From NCBI GenBank assembly GCA_045531205.1, contig JAZSDN010000042.1:47166-111165 (forward strand): a DNA stretch of 64,000 nucleotides. Reading direction: 5' to 3'. This DNA is from JAZNQL01 sp045531205 (lineage in GTDB: Bacteria > Bacillota > Clostridia > UMGS1883 > UMGS1540). The first letter of the stretch is position 1. The number at the start of each line of letters is the position of its first letter. Under the pieces are notes generated by a model. It did no database searches. It saw only the letters and a list, made by a program, of their open reading frames with translations, and was not told the DNA's origin. This document shows, one piece after another, positions 36,433 to 44,591 of this stretch. A program made the position numbers and the translations under genes.

Positions 36433-37272
36433 TTATAATCGTAAAAGTCCTAATTTTTGTATTTGTCTGCGGTGTACCTCACCTGTTTCCATAGTGTAGA
36501 TACGGGTAGTGTTTACGCTTGAATGACCGAGAATATCAGCGAGGCGTACAATATCTTTTTGTATGCTGTAATAGGTCCGTGCGAACAAATGACGGAGGTT
36601 GTGCGGGAACACTTTTTCTCTTGAAACTCCTGCATCTTCGCAAAGTGCTTTCATCATTTTCCATATAGAACTTCTATCAAGCGGCTTTCCTGTTTTGGTA
36701 ATGAATATAGAACCGCTTGTTATTTTTTGCCCTCTTGCGTATCCCAGCAGCATTTTGCAAAGGTCTTTAGGGAGAATTACGACTCGCATTTTTCCTTTAC
36801 AATTTATATTTGCTTTGCAATTTTTCGCAGCCTCAACCGTAATTGCAGACAATTCTGACACCCTGATTCCGCTTGAACAAATTGTCTGCATAAGATAATA
36901 AAGCCTTTCATTTTTCTTTTGCGTTGCAGCCACAAGTAATTTTTCGTATTCAGCCTTTGTAAGTTCCTTGCTTCTCTCTGCAAAAATCTGTTTTTGGATT
37001 TTGAGCATTTTAACCTTCAATCCGTGCCATTCGTTGTACGCAAAGAAACTGTTGAGAGATGATAAGACGGAATTTACAGATGCCGGAGCATAATGTTCTA
37101 TTAATCCCTGTTTATATCTCAGCACAAGAGCTTTGTCTATTTCTGCGCTGTTGCACCATTCCATAAAAGCTGTTATGTCCCGAATATACTTTTCCAGGGT
37201 TGAGGCTGACTTTTCTTCGTCTATCAAGTGTTTTCTAAATTTTTGTATTAGTATGTTTGTGATTTTTTTCAT
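36433..37272 (-). CDS. Tyrosine recombinase (Xer-like), candidate DNA invertase
   Basis: 279 residues, short like XerC/D and known invertases, without the arm-binding domain of the element integrases. SAM-like domain 10-90; catalytic domain with CSSGIRVSEL (Arg), HNLRHLFARTYY (His-x-x-Arg), ILGHSSVNTTRIYTME (His, Tyr). AAAGGAG precedes the ATG. The adjacent palindromic repeats and promoter suggest it acts on them. Alternatively it belongs to an older mobile unit. Confidence 0.88.
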   Translation of the reverse strand: MKKITNILIQKFRKHLIDEEKSASTLEKYIRDITAFMEWCNSAEIDKALVLRYKQGLIEHYAPASVNSVLSSLNSFFAYNEWHGLKVKMLKIQKQIFAERSKELTKAEYEKLLVAATQKKNERLYYLMQTICSSGIRVSELSAITVEAAKNCKANINCKGKMRVVILPKDLCKMLLGYARGQKITSGSIFITKTGKPLDRSSIWKMMKALCEDAGVSREKVFPHNLRHLFARTYYSIQKDIVRLADILGHSSVNTTRIYTMETGEVHRRQIQKLGLLRL

Positions 37273-37357
37273 ATTTAGTCAACTCCTTTATTCTATTTTA
37301 ACACTATTTTCAGAATATATAAGAGTTGTCAATAATTTGCGTTTTAAATTTTGCATA

Positions 37358-37579
37358 TTAAAAGGCGATTGTTATTTCGTTATCCGAAATACAGTCGCCT
37401 TCTTCATACATTTTCTTTGCCATAAGCAATGCGTGCTTGACATAGAGAATATTTAGTTGTTCTTTTATTTCTTTTGATTTTATACCTTGTTGAACCATCC
37501 TGAATATTTCAGCAACCACAGCACTTTCAATTCCGTATTTGTCGCCGTGCATAATCTCTTCCAAAGTGTACTTTGCCAT
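37358..37579 (-). CDS. Small helical protein, mobilization module
   Basis: 73 residues from MAKYTLEEIMHG; AAGGAGG 9 bases before decides the start. Predicted helical; no family recognised. Downstream of the RHH gene in the mobilization module. Confidence 0.5.
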   Translation of the reverse strand: MAKYTLEEIMHGDKYGIESAVVAEIFRMVQQGIKSKEIKEQLNILYVKHALLMAKKMYEEGDCISDNEITIAF

Positions 37580-37641
37580 CCACACCACCTCCTTGTAACA
37601 CAAACAATATCACAAGAAAGATAGCAAGTCCACGAAGGATT

Positions 37642-38007
37642 TTACAATTTTCCATGTCTTTTCTTAACATTTTCAATTGCCATCTCTTCAATGTCTTCCA
37701 TGTAGTACTGCGTATAGGCTCCACTCATAATCATCGTTTGCTTTTCGATGCTAACAGCGAATTTGAAAAGCATATCAACGACTCTGTCGGTATGACCTGC
37801 AATTGTAGAATCTACCGCTTGAACCAACAGTTTATTCATGTATGTACCTATGCTATCATATTGAAGTTTCGAGAGGTATTCTTCGATAGCTTCACCGCAA
37901 AATGCACTCTCACTTTTGTAGCCAAGGTCCTCAACATAATTTTTAATTTGTCTTTGTACCCCGATAGGAACATTGAAAGTCATCTTTACTTTTCTGTTCT
38001 TCTTCAT
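37642..38007 (-). CDS. Ribbon-helix-helix-like accessory protein
   Basis: 121 residues. N-terminal KVKMTFNVPIGVQRQIKNYV and SESAFCGEAIEEYLSKL resemble RHH DNA-binding or relaxosome auxiliary proteins. AAGGAGG before the ATG. Directly follows the relaxase gene by 18 bases, so it probably helps nick-site recognition. Confidence 0.65.
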   Translation of the reverse strand: MKKNRKVKMTFNVPIGVQRQIKNYVEDLGYKSESAFCGEAIEEYLSKLQYDSIGTYMNKLLVQAVDSTIAGHTDRVVDMLFKFAVSIEKQTMIMSGAYTQYYMEDIEEMAIENVKKRHGKL

Positions 38008-38025
38008 TATATTTTCACCTCCTTA

Positions 38026-39153
38026 TTACATTCCATGATGGATACCCATCGCAGAATCTTTTCTGTATTCTTTTGTTCTCTCTTTTGAATCCACAATTGA
38101 TTTCGTGAACCCTTCCTTGATGTCATAGTCAATCGACTGCTCAAACATTTTACAGATAGCAAAAATAATTCCGCCGTAGGGCAGGCTGCCTTGCTCTTTA
38201 TCTGTATATAAATCATTCTTTTTGTTGTCATAGATAGCCGCCCTAAGAACAATATTTTCCAAGCGTCTTTGGAGATTAAGATTGTTCTCTAAGCTATCAA
38301 AACATTCTTCGGGATCCTTGCGATAATATTTTAAGAGAGCTAACTGAACCTGACACCATTGTTGATACAAATCCTGCAGGTTTTGGTCCTTGCAAACAAT
38401 TTTTACAACCGCATCAACTTTTTCCTTTTGCTCACTGGAAATGAATTGATAATTGTTCCTGCCTGTGTATCCATTAAGAGAGAATTTTAAGTCAACGAAA
38501 GCTTTGGCAAACCCATCGGGAGCTTCACCAATGTCTGCATTAAACTCACTCACTTTTTCTTTCACAGACTCAACAATTTTATCTCGAAGAGATTGTCTCT
38601 CATCATAGAGTTGTTTCATCTCATCTTTGAAAATAGTTTTTGTTAATGAGTCTTTGTATCTGAGGTAGTCTCTCGCACAAAGAAATTCGCCGCCAGGTTC
38701 CTTATTGAACAGAAGAAAATGAACATGATAGTGTCCTTCCTCTTTATGAAACGCTGCGTACCATTTCATATTTTCAGCAGGAATTCTGTGGTAGGATGCA
38801 ATCTCAAATTGCTTAGACCTGAGAAGATTTCTCCATGCCTCCGGCGTATCATACCCAAGTCTTTCTGCATCAGTTTGTCTGAGAGATATGACTTGTCTCC
38901 ATACGATTCCGTTGTGATTATATATTTCTTCTGACGCTTTACGCAGATTAACATAGTCCTCCTGACCAAACAAACCGTGTTCGCCCATCTTAACAACTCC
39001 CGGTCTCTCCGCAGCATATTGAGGAAAAACCTTCGACCTTATTGTGTTAATTGTTTTGTCAACTCTGTCTCTCCTTGAGATATAATTTGTGAAGCTTCCA
39101 CCGACTGATTTGCCGGTCTTACTGTATTCTGTACATATAACAACTTTACTCAT
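38026..39153 (-). CDS. Relaxase, MobP/MobL-like
   Basis: 375 residues from MSKVVICTEYSKTGKSVGG; the frame is open further upstream but has no ribosome site. Early Tyr candidates lie in TNYISRRDRVD, and the metal-binding His pair is in GHYHVHFLLF near residue 165. This fits MobP3/MobL-type relaxases of Firmicutes mobilizable elements. It would nick at an origin probably within 39.2-39.5 kb. No coupling protein or secretion genes are present. Confidence 0.82.
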   Translation of the reverse strand: MSKVVICTEYSKTGKSVGGSFTNYISRRDRVDKTINTIRSKVFPQYAAERPGVVKMGEHGLFGQEDYVNLRKASEEIYNHNGIVWRQVISLRQTDAERLGYDTPEAWRNLLRSKQFEIASYHRIPAENMKWYAAFHKEEGHYHVHFLLFNKEPGGEFLCARDYLRYKDSLTKTIFKDEMKQLYDERQSLRDKIVESVKEKVSEFNADIGEAPDGFAKAFVDLKFSLNGYTGRNNYQFISSEQKEKVDAVVKIVCKDQNLQDLYQQWCQVQLALLKYYRKDPEECFDSLENNLNLQRRLENIVLRAAIYDNKKNDLYTDKEQGSLPYGGIIFAICKMFEQSIDYDIKEGFTKSIVDSKERTKEYRKDSAMGIHHGM

Positions 39154-39568
39154 AATTTCACACTCCAATCTTAAAAATTCTTGTAATTTTGAAGACACCT
39201 GTTTTAACACCTGTTGAAACGCCCACACGGCGCGGTCTGACGGGAATACCGCACACCCAAACCGCACCTGTAGATGCATTTTAGAAACTCTCCGCCGGGC
39301 TTCGCACGGCGATGTAAGCCTGCTTGGGGCGGAAAGCGCACCAAGCTTTATCCTGTTTCTATCATTTTCGCATGCTTCGTTCCTCGGGGCGCCCCGTCAG
39401 GTGATTTCTCGTACTTCCGTTTGTTCTTTTAAATCGATTTTAAGGGCTGACCATGCGGTTTATATGGCGGATACGAGAGGCTAACTTTTTGGTGTGGTGT
39501 ACCTACCTTACCGCAAAATTTCCGTTTTCAAACCTGCTGTGGCGTTGGCATTGAAACGGGTAAATAAT
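39154..39568. other. Gene-free region upstream of the relaxase, possible oriT
   Basis: 415 bases, richer in GC than its surroundings. Contains CGCCG/CGGCG (about 39290-39312), GCTTGG/CCAAGC (about 39331-39355) and the palindrome GGGGCGCCCC near 39387. Position and inverted repeats fit a transfer origin; no nick-site consensus is recognised. Confidence 0.4.
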
Positions 39569-40012
39569 TTATGCGGTTGCTTTCGGATGCTTTCTGTTAT
39601 ATTCATCAAGCATCTTCTGAGCTTTTGCCCGAGCTGCAACCTCGTTAACATTTTTCATCTGCTCATAATGATAATGTTCAATCGCATCCTGTATAGGACG
39701 AATTGTATATTTCAGGTTGCCGTTTCTTTTCTTACCATCTTTCAGAATTACTTCTGTAGGTTCGGTATAGATTAAGCACTTATCTTCAAGCTCTCTTACA
39801 TATTTAGCAACAGTACCTTTACTTTTAATCTTAAGAGCCTTACCGATAGTTTTGTAGCTCGGGTAGCACTGATAAGTTTTTCTGTCCTCGATATACATGA
39901 GGTAGAAATATATTGCCAGTGCCGTTGCGCTTATATCCAACTGCATAATGTAGTTGGATATTATAAACACATTTCTAAGCTTGTGTTGCTGATTTAAATA
40001 ATAGTACTTCAT
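39569..40012 (-). CDS. Winged-HTH replication/partition-like protein
   Basis: 147 residues. KTYQCYPSYKTIGKALKIKS and VAKYVRELEDKCLI form a winged HTH like those of RepA_N/DnaD-type plasmid initiators. It overlaps the upstream gene by 4 bases. Role in replication of the excised circle is likely but unproven. Confidence 0.65.
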   Translation of the reverse strand: MKYYYLNQQHKLRNVFIISNYIMQLDISATALAIYFYLMYIEDRKTYQCYPSYKTIGKALKIKSKGTVAKYVRELEDKCLIYTEPTEVILKDGKKRNGNLKYTIRPIQDAIEHYHYEQMKNVNEVAARAKAQKMLDEYNRKHPKATA

Positions 40013-40383
40013 GCTGCTCCTCCTTTCGAGTTTTGATTTAAATGTTTCACATCATACTCCGCAAGTAGTTCCATCAATCCATTCTGATTTATCACACATG
40101 CAATGATTAAATACATTAGTATCTTCACTCCAAAGTCTCGATTCAAACTCACAAAGATTTTGATAGCACTGTCCAAATGTTCAGGCATCATTTTCTCTGA
40201 AAGTATGTATCTTATTTCATTATTCGAATAATTTTTATCTCCAACTTTGAATTCTTGCATGTCCCACAGCTGACTTATTGCGTGTCGAGAAAATGCTTTT
40301 AGTCTACCATTGGGAAATTCATTATTTCTTGATGGATGATAGAAAGTGCTCTTTAGATAATCTTTAAATTCATATGTTTTCAT
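40009..40383 (-). CDS. Unknown protein of the mobilization module
   Basis: 124 residues; no domain recognised. AGGAGG precedes the ATG; overlaps the HTH gene downstream. Confidence 0.55.
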   Translation of the reverse strand: MKTYEFKDYLKSTFYHPSRNNEFPNGRLKAFSRHAISQLWDMQEFKVGDKNYSNNEIRYILSEKMMPEHLDSAIKIFVSLNRDFGVKILMYLIIACVINQNGLMELLAEYDVKHLNQNSKGGAA

Positions 40384-40399
40384 AGTGTAAATTCACCTC

Positions 40400-40615
40400 C
40401 TACATAACATTAATTTTTGTCTCAACCCATTGTTTGAAATTCTCTTTAGGAACAATCAATCTGTTCCCAACTTTCAGCGACGGAAAATCTTTTTCATGCA
40501 TTAATTCGTATGCACTTGAAATTGATATTCCTAACACTTTTGCAACTGTATCTGCATTTAGAAACAGAGGCAATTCATCGTAGGTTTTATAGATTGATTC
40601 TTTCAATACATTCAC
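40400..40615 (-). CDS. Excisionase-like HTH protein
   Basis: 71 residues. FLNADTVAKVLGISISSAYELMH and LKVGNRLIVPKENFKQWVE fit the MerR-like excisionase/HTH_17 family. Could direct excision with integrase 1 although that gene is far away (19 kb), or regulate the mobilization genes. Confidence 0.8.
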   Translation of the reverse strand: MNVLKESIYKTYDELPLFLNADTVAKVLGISISSAYELMHEKDFPSLKVGNRLIVPKENFKQWVETKINVM

Positions 40616-40795
40616 TTCCTTTCGTATTAAAATTTTATTTAAGGACCGCCGAATACAAATTTAATTTGCAAATAACAGATGTTGAATAAATCCGTTATCT
40701 GTGATACAATTATATAAAATCTGATTTTAACATTACATAGATAATTGCAAAAAATTTATTTTGATAAAATGTATTATTTGCAAGGAGGGACAAAT

Positions 40796-41911
40796 ATGTA
40801 CTACGAAAAGCAAGGACCTCATATGAGAGTGTTTGATGGTGCGGATGGAAAATTATATTATTTGACAAAACATAGAAATAATAAAACAACTTTTTATATA
40901 GAAAAAAGTCCGGGTTCAATCGTTGTGACTTTATGTGAAACTGATTTTACAGAATACAAAAACAAAATTAACGAACTAAAAGAGATTCCATACTCATTTG
41001 ACAAATTTGAATCTCTCAAAGAGCAGGTATGGAATATATGCGATATGTTAAAACCCTTAAATGAAAAGCTATATTTCTTTACCCACAATGCTGTTTATCT
41101 AATATTCGATAAACTGATCAACATAAAACATCCAAGTGATTTGTTTGTTTTGGACGAAATATATAAAAAAGATATTGCGACAGCAATTGAAACTTTAGAG
41201 GAAGTCTTAGTACTTCAGGAAATCTTTAAATTCGCAATCAATCTCTGCCTCGATAAAGAAAATCTCCCCAAACGTCATGTGTCTGAGAAGTTAGTTGGAT
41301 TTTTATTTAAACATAAACAATTTAATAATTTTTTTGCGTGCTTTGGATATGCCTTAATGCCAAATAAAAACGGAAAGTTAGATTACGACAAAGTCAAGTA
41401 TTTGAACGATAATAATATTAACGATACCAAGGAGCAACTTGATTTTATGCACAAAAGCGGCCAACACTTAAGTCTGATGACATATACAATCATTGATTAT
41501 TTACATGAGCTCATTTACTTTGAATTTATGCATATGCTAAAGAGCGGGAGACAAGTTAAGGTGTGTAAAAACTGCGGTAGATACTTTGTTTTAGAAGATA
41601 AAAGAAAACGTGAATACTGTTATCGAATATATAAGGACGGTAAAACATGTAAAGAGGTAGGTCATACAAACACCTATAAAAAATCATTAGGAGACGAAGA
41701 TTCTCCATTGAAAATAGGACAACGGTTGTATAATAAACTATTTTCAAGAATGGACAGAGCACGGAATAAGCTTCCTGAGCAGTTAACCGATAAGGATATG
41801 ACAGAGGAAGAGTTCTTTGAATGGTCGAAAATTTATTCCTCTGCTAAAACTGACTATAAAAAAGGAATATTAATCGGCGAAAAGTTTATTGAGAAAATAT
41901 GGAGAGATTAA
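40796..41911 (+). CDS. DUF6076-like protein
   Basis: 371 residues from MYYEKQGPHMRVFDG; AAGGAGGG 6 bases before this ATG sets the start. The C-terminal third has a zinc-binding pattern, KVCKNCGRYF with later cysteines in YCYR and TCKEVG. It resembles DUF6076 proteins frequent in clostridial plasmids and ICEs. Divergent from the mobilization operon. Function unknown. Confidence 0.6.
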   Translation: MYYEKQGPHMRVFDGADGKLYYLTKHRNNKTTFYIEKSPGSIVVTLCETDFTEYKNKINELKEIPYSFDKFESLKEQVWNICDMLKPLNEKLYFFTHNAVYLIFDKLINIKHPSDLFVLDEIYKKDIATAIETLEEVLVLQEIFKFAINLCLDKENLPKRHVSEKLVGFLFKHKQFNNFFACFGYALMPNKNGKLDYDKVKYLNDNNINDTKEQLDFMHKSGQHLSLMTYTIIDYLHELIYFEFMHMLKSGRQVKVCKNCGRYFVLEDKRKREYCYRIYKDGKTCKEVGHTNTYKKSLGDEDSPLKIGQRLYNKLFSRMDRARNKLPEQLTDKDMTEEEFFEWSKIYSSAKTDYKKGILIGEKFIEKIWRD

Positions 41912-41914
41912 AAT

Positions 41915-41948
41915 AAGACGAAAATAAAATCAATTTTATTTTCGTCTT
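41915..41948 (+). terminator. Rho-independent terminator
   Basis: Perfect 16-bp stem (41915-41930 with 41933-41948), T-rich tail. Immediately after the DUF6076-like gene. Confidence 0.9.
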
Positions 41949-42092
41949 TATCTTTCATTTTAAAGATCTCAATATTAGCCATATCAATCTACTCACTTAT
42001 TTTCTTAATACTAGCAATACAAAATTAATTCATGTGAAACACTTTAAAGCATACTATGATAAACAACAAATATACACTAAGTTTAAACATTT

Positions 42093-42467
42093 TTATAAAA
42101 CAAAAGAAAGTATAGGTATTTTATTAGCATATGTGAAAATTAAAATGTCTTTAATACATGTAGTACTTTTTTTGTATAAACACCATAAAACAAAAGTATA
42201 ACAATTGTTTTTTATAATATGATACTGCTTTCCTTCGCCAGCAAAATTTTTTGAAGATTTTATAATATCTTCATCATTAAGGGCGCTATTAAAACTGATA
42301 AATTTCACACTTCTATTTCTTGAGAAATGAAATAAATCATCACACTTTACAATCTTATCATTAGCAAAAAAATTATTTGTTTTCGATGAATAATGATAAA
42401 TTTGTGAACTATTTATATAGATACCAATATGCGTAAAAACTTTATCTTTTCTAATAATGAAATACAT
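42093..42467 (-). CDS. LRAT/NlpC-like permuted-papain protein
   Basis: 124 residues. FTHIGIYINSSQIYHYSS supplies the His pair and IIKNNCYTFVLWCLY the Cys, matching the permuted NlpC/P60 (LRAT-like) arrangement, where His precedes Cys. Such enzymes are acyltransferases or thiol hydrolases acting on lipids or peptides. Last gene of an AT-rich three-gene cassette, 4 bases after UbiA. Start has AAGGTGAG before it. Confidence 0.6.
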   Translation of the reverse strand: MYFIIRKDKVFTHIGIYINSSQIYHYSSKTNNFFANDKIVKCDDLFHFSRNRSVKFISFNSALNDEDIIKSSKNFAGEGKQYHIIKNNCYTFVLWCLYKKSTTCIKDILIFTYANKIPILSFVL

Positions 42468-42471
42468 AGAC

Positions 42472-43281
42472 TCACCTTGAATGTAAATATATAGTAATTA
42501 GATCATATATAAATATTATTTTTATGCTTTCACTGACAATCCAATATACCGATTTTTTATTTGCAAAACATAAAAGCATCATTAAAATTATAAAAACATA
42601 AATAAGATATCTAATGAAACTTATTTCAAGGAAAAATATTTCTTTCATTAAGAAGGCTGCCAATAAAAGTATAAAGGAAATGAAAAGACCAAAATTGACA
42701 GATGGGCGTTTTATGTTCGGAATCACCTTGTCTCCATCTCGATCTCGAATGTCCATGAAAATCTCCCTGCCAAATGTAAACAAGAAAGCCATTACTCCCA
42801 ACTCCACTATTTGCATATTGATTTTTCCTTCATAAAAAAGCGGAATCAAAACAACCGTTACAGAACAAAGTGCTGTGAATAGATTCTTCAAAATCCAATT
42901 TGCTTTACAATGCTTAGAATATATGTAAAATACAATCAATATTGCAGACAGATATATGAAATATAAGATGTTTTGTAAAGTAATTGCATATAAAAATCCT
43001 AAGGCAATCATAATTTTATATAATATCTTTGCTTCACAAACAGAAAACATCCCTGATGGCAATGGCCGCTGAGGAGCACTGATCACATCAATTTGAATGT
43101 CAAAAATATCATTTTGAATATATCCTGCAATAATGACAAGTGCTAACGGAATGACAATATGTAATTCATATACACCAGCATAATTTAAAGAAATCATAGC
43201 CAATAATATACTCACACTTACGATTGGCAACCGCAATAACCACAGCAAAGCAAATATCTTTCTATCAAGCTTTGTTAGCAT
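42472..43281 (-). CDS. UbiA-family prenyltransferase
   Basis: 269 residues, eight to nine membrane helices. Both metal-prenyl-diphosphate motifs are present: NDIFDIQID near residue 57 and DIRDRDGD near residue 175. Sequence around them is nearer to digeranylgeranylglyceryl-phosphate-synthase-like UbiA proteins than to menaquinone MenA. Overlaps the upstream membrane gene by 17 bases. Acceptor unknown. Confidence 0.85.
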   Translation of the reverse strand: MLTKLDRKIFALLWLLRLPIVSVSILLAMISLNYAGVYELHIVIPLALVIIAGYIQNDIFDIQIDVISAPQRPLPSGMFSVCEAKILYKIMIALGFLYAITLQNILYFIYLSAILIVFYIYSKHCKANWILKNLFTALCSVTVVLIPLFYEGKINMQIVELGVMAFLFTFGREIFMDIRDRDGDKVIPNIKRPSVNFGLFISFILLLAAFLMKEIFFLEISFIRYLIYVFIILMMLLCFANKKSVYWIVSESIKIIFIYDLITIYLHSR

Positions 43282-44101
43282 AATATTCTTCTACTTCCTT
43301 TTCCAATAGCGTCTCGTTTTGCGATTTAAAAGCTGTGTTCTTTTTAATCTTTACCTTTCGAAGAACCCTATATATCCAATAAAAATCAAAAATCATAATA
43401 AAAGACAACCTGGTTATATATAATGCATAAACAACTTCCGGATCTTTAAAATCAATTGGATTATTGTTTAAAAAACATATGATGTAATAAATAATATTCA
43501 TTTTTAATAAAACATAATATAATACAAACCATATGAACATAACCATATTATGTCTAATGTTGTTCGGATACCATGTTTCTTCAACTTGCTTTGAAATGGG
43601 GTGCTCTTTATTTAAACGCTTATGCAAATACCACGCTCTTAAAAAAGTTAAGAAGTAACCATAAAAACAAATGCCGATAAATGTTTCAATTGCTATACAC
43701 TGTAAGATCGAAACAACAAATAACGAAATTTTGGTGATCAAATCAATGCATTGCAATCCTAAATACTCAGACAGAACCAATGTATCTCCGGTTATCGTAT
43801 AATAGCGGTCATGCCCATTTGTTAAGACCATTAATAATATAGCATTGACGGTACATATAGGATTTACTTCATACGAAATCAAAAAATCTGGTATTTGATA
43901 ATTAAATATGCGCGCAAAAAAAACGCACCATGTGTATACAATTATTAAAAAATTAGTAGTATATATAGATGGGGTTATAATATTATTTATTTTTTGAAAT
44001 CCCGTACGATTATTAGCTTCTCTGATAGTTTTTGGTGTCCACTTTATACTAACATTCGTGTTACTATTTGCTACATTGTTATTAGAATCTATAAAAATCA
44101 T
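43265..44101 (-). CDS. Polytopic membrane protein, unknown
   Basis: 278 residues from MIFIDSNNN; GGAGGG before ATG 44101 sets the start. A soluble, Asn-rich N-terminus of about 45 residues, then five or six membrane segments. No family recognised. Translationally coupled to the UbiA gene, so likely part of the same pathway. Confidence 0.65.
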   Translation of the reverse strand: MIFIDSNNNVANSNTNVSIKWTPKTIREANNRTGFQKINNIITPSIYTTNFLIIVYTWCVFFARIFNYQIPDFLISYEVNPICTVNAILLMVLTNGHDRYYTITGDTLVLSEYLGLQCIDLITKISLFVVSILQCIAIETFIGICFYGYFLTFLRAWYLHKRLNKEHPISKQVEETWYPNNIRHNMVMFIWFVLYYVLLKMNIIYYIICFLNNNPIDFKDPEVVYALYITRLSFIMIFDFYWIYRVLRKVKIKKNTAFKSQNETLLEKEVEEYYANKA

Positions 44102-44591
44102 ATATCCCTCCAATTGATAATATTTTAAATAAAGTTATAAAAAAACAACATGCATTAAAATCACATAAAATGCATTTAACATGTTATATATTACCATATT
44201 TTTCGACTTTTTTCAAGCAATTATATAATATAAATGTTTTCAATAAATAATCTTGATTCGGAACATATGTTTTCTCGCAATTAATAGTGTAACAGACGGA
44301 ACCATTGGATATAAGGTGTTCAAAGAGTATGCAGGGTTGTTTTATTTCAATAAATCTCGATGATCACCTTGGCAACAATTCACCAAGAAACTTTTTTTGA
44401 CAAAAACTGAAGATATATCAATTCGCTCAAGCCCAAATCATGGTGTTAACTGATACAAAATTTCACCAAAACTTTGCCATAATTCAAACAAGCGGAACCG
44501 AGATTTCTTCCGACTTCTCGATTCCGCTTTTCTTTGTTTAAGGCGTGTTATATTTTAATTGATTACACCAATGAACATATACATTGCAAAC
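44102..44591. other. Gene-free relic region
   Basis: 490 bases. The part from about 44281 to 44545 resembles 50560-50775 (near 65% identity in the best aligned 65 bases) and has many stops: a decayed copy of one older sequence. It ends in a terminator-like hairpin (AAGCGGAA at 44489-44496 with TTCCGCTT at about 44522-44529), facing plus, and a boundary motif at 44527-44566. Confidence 0.5.
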
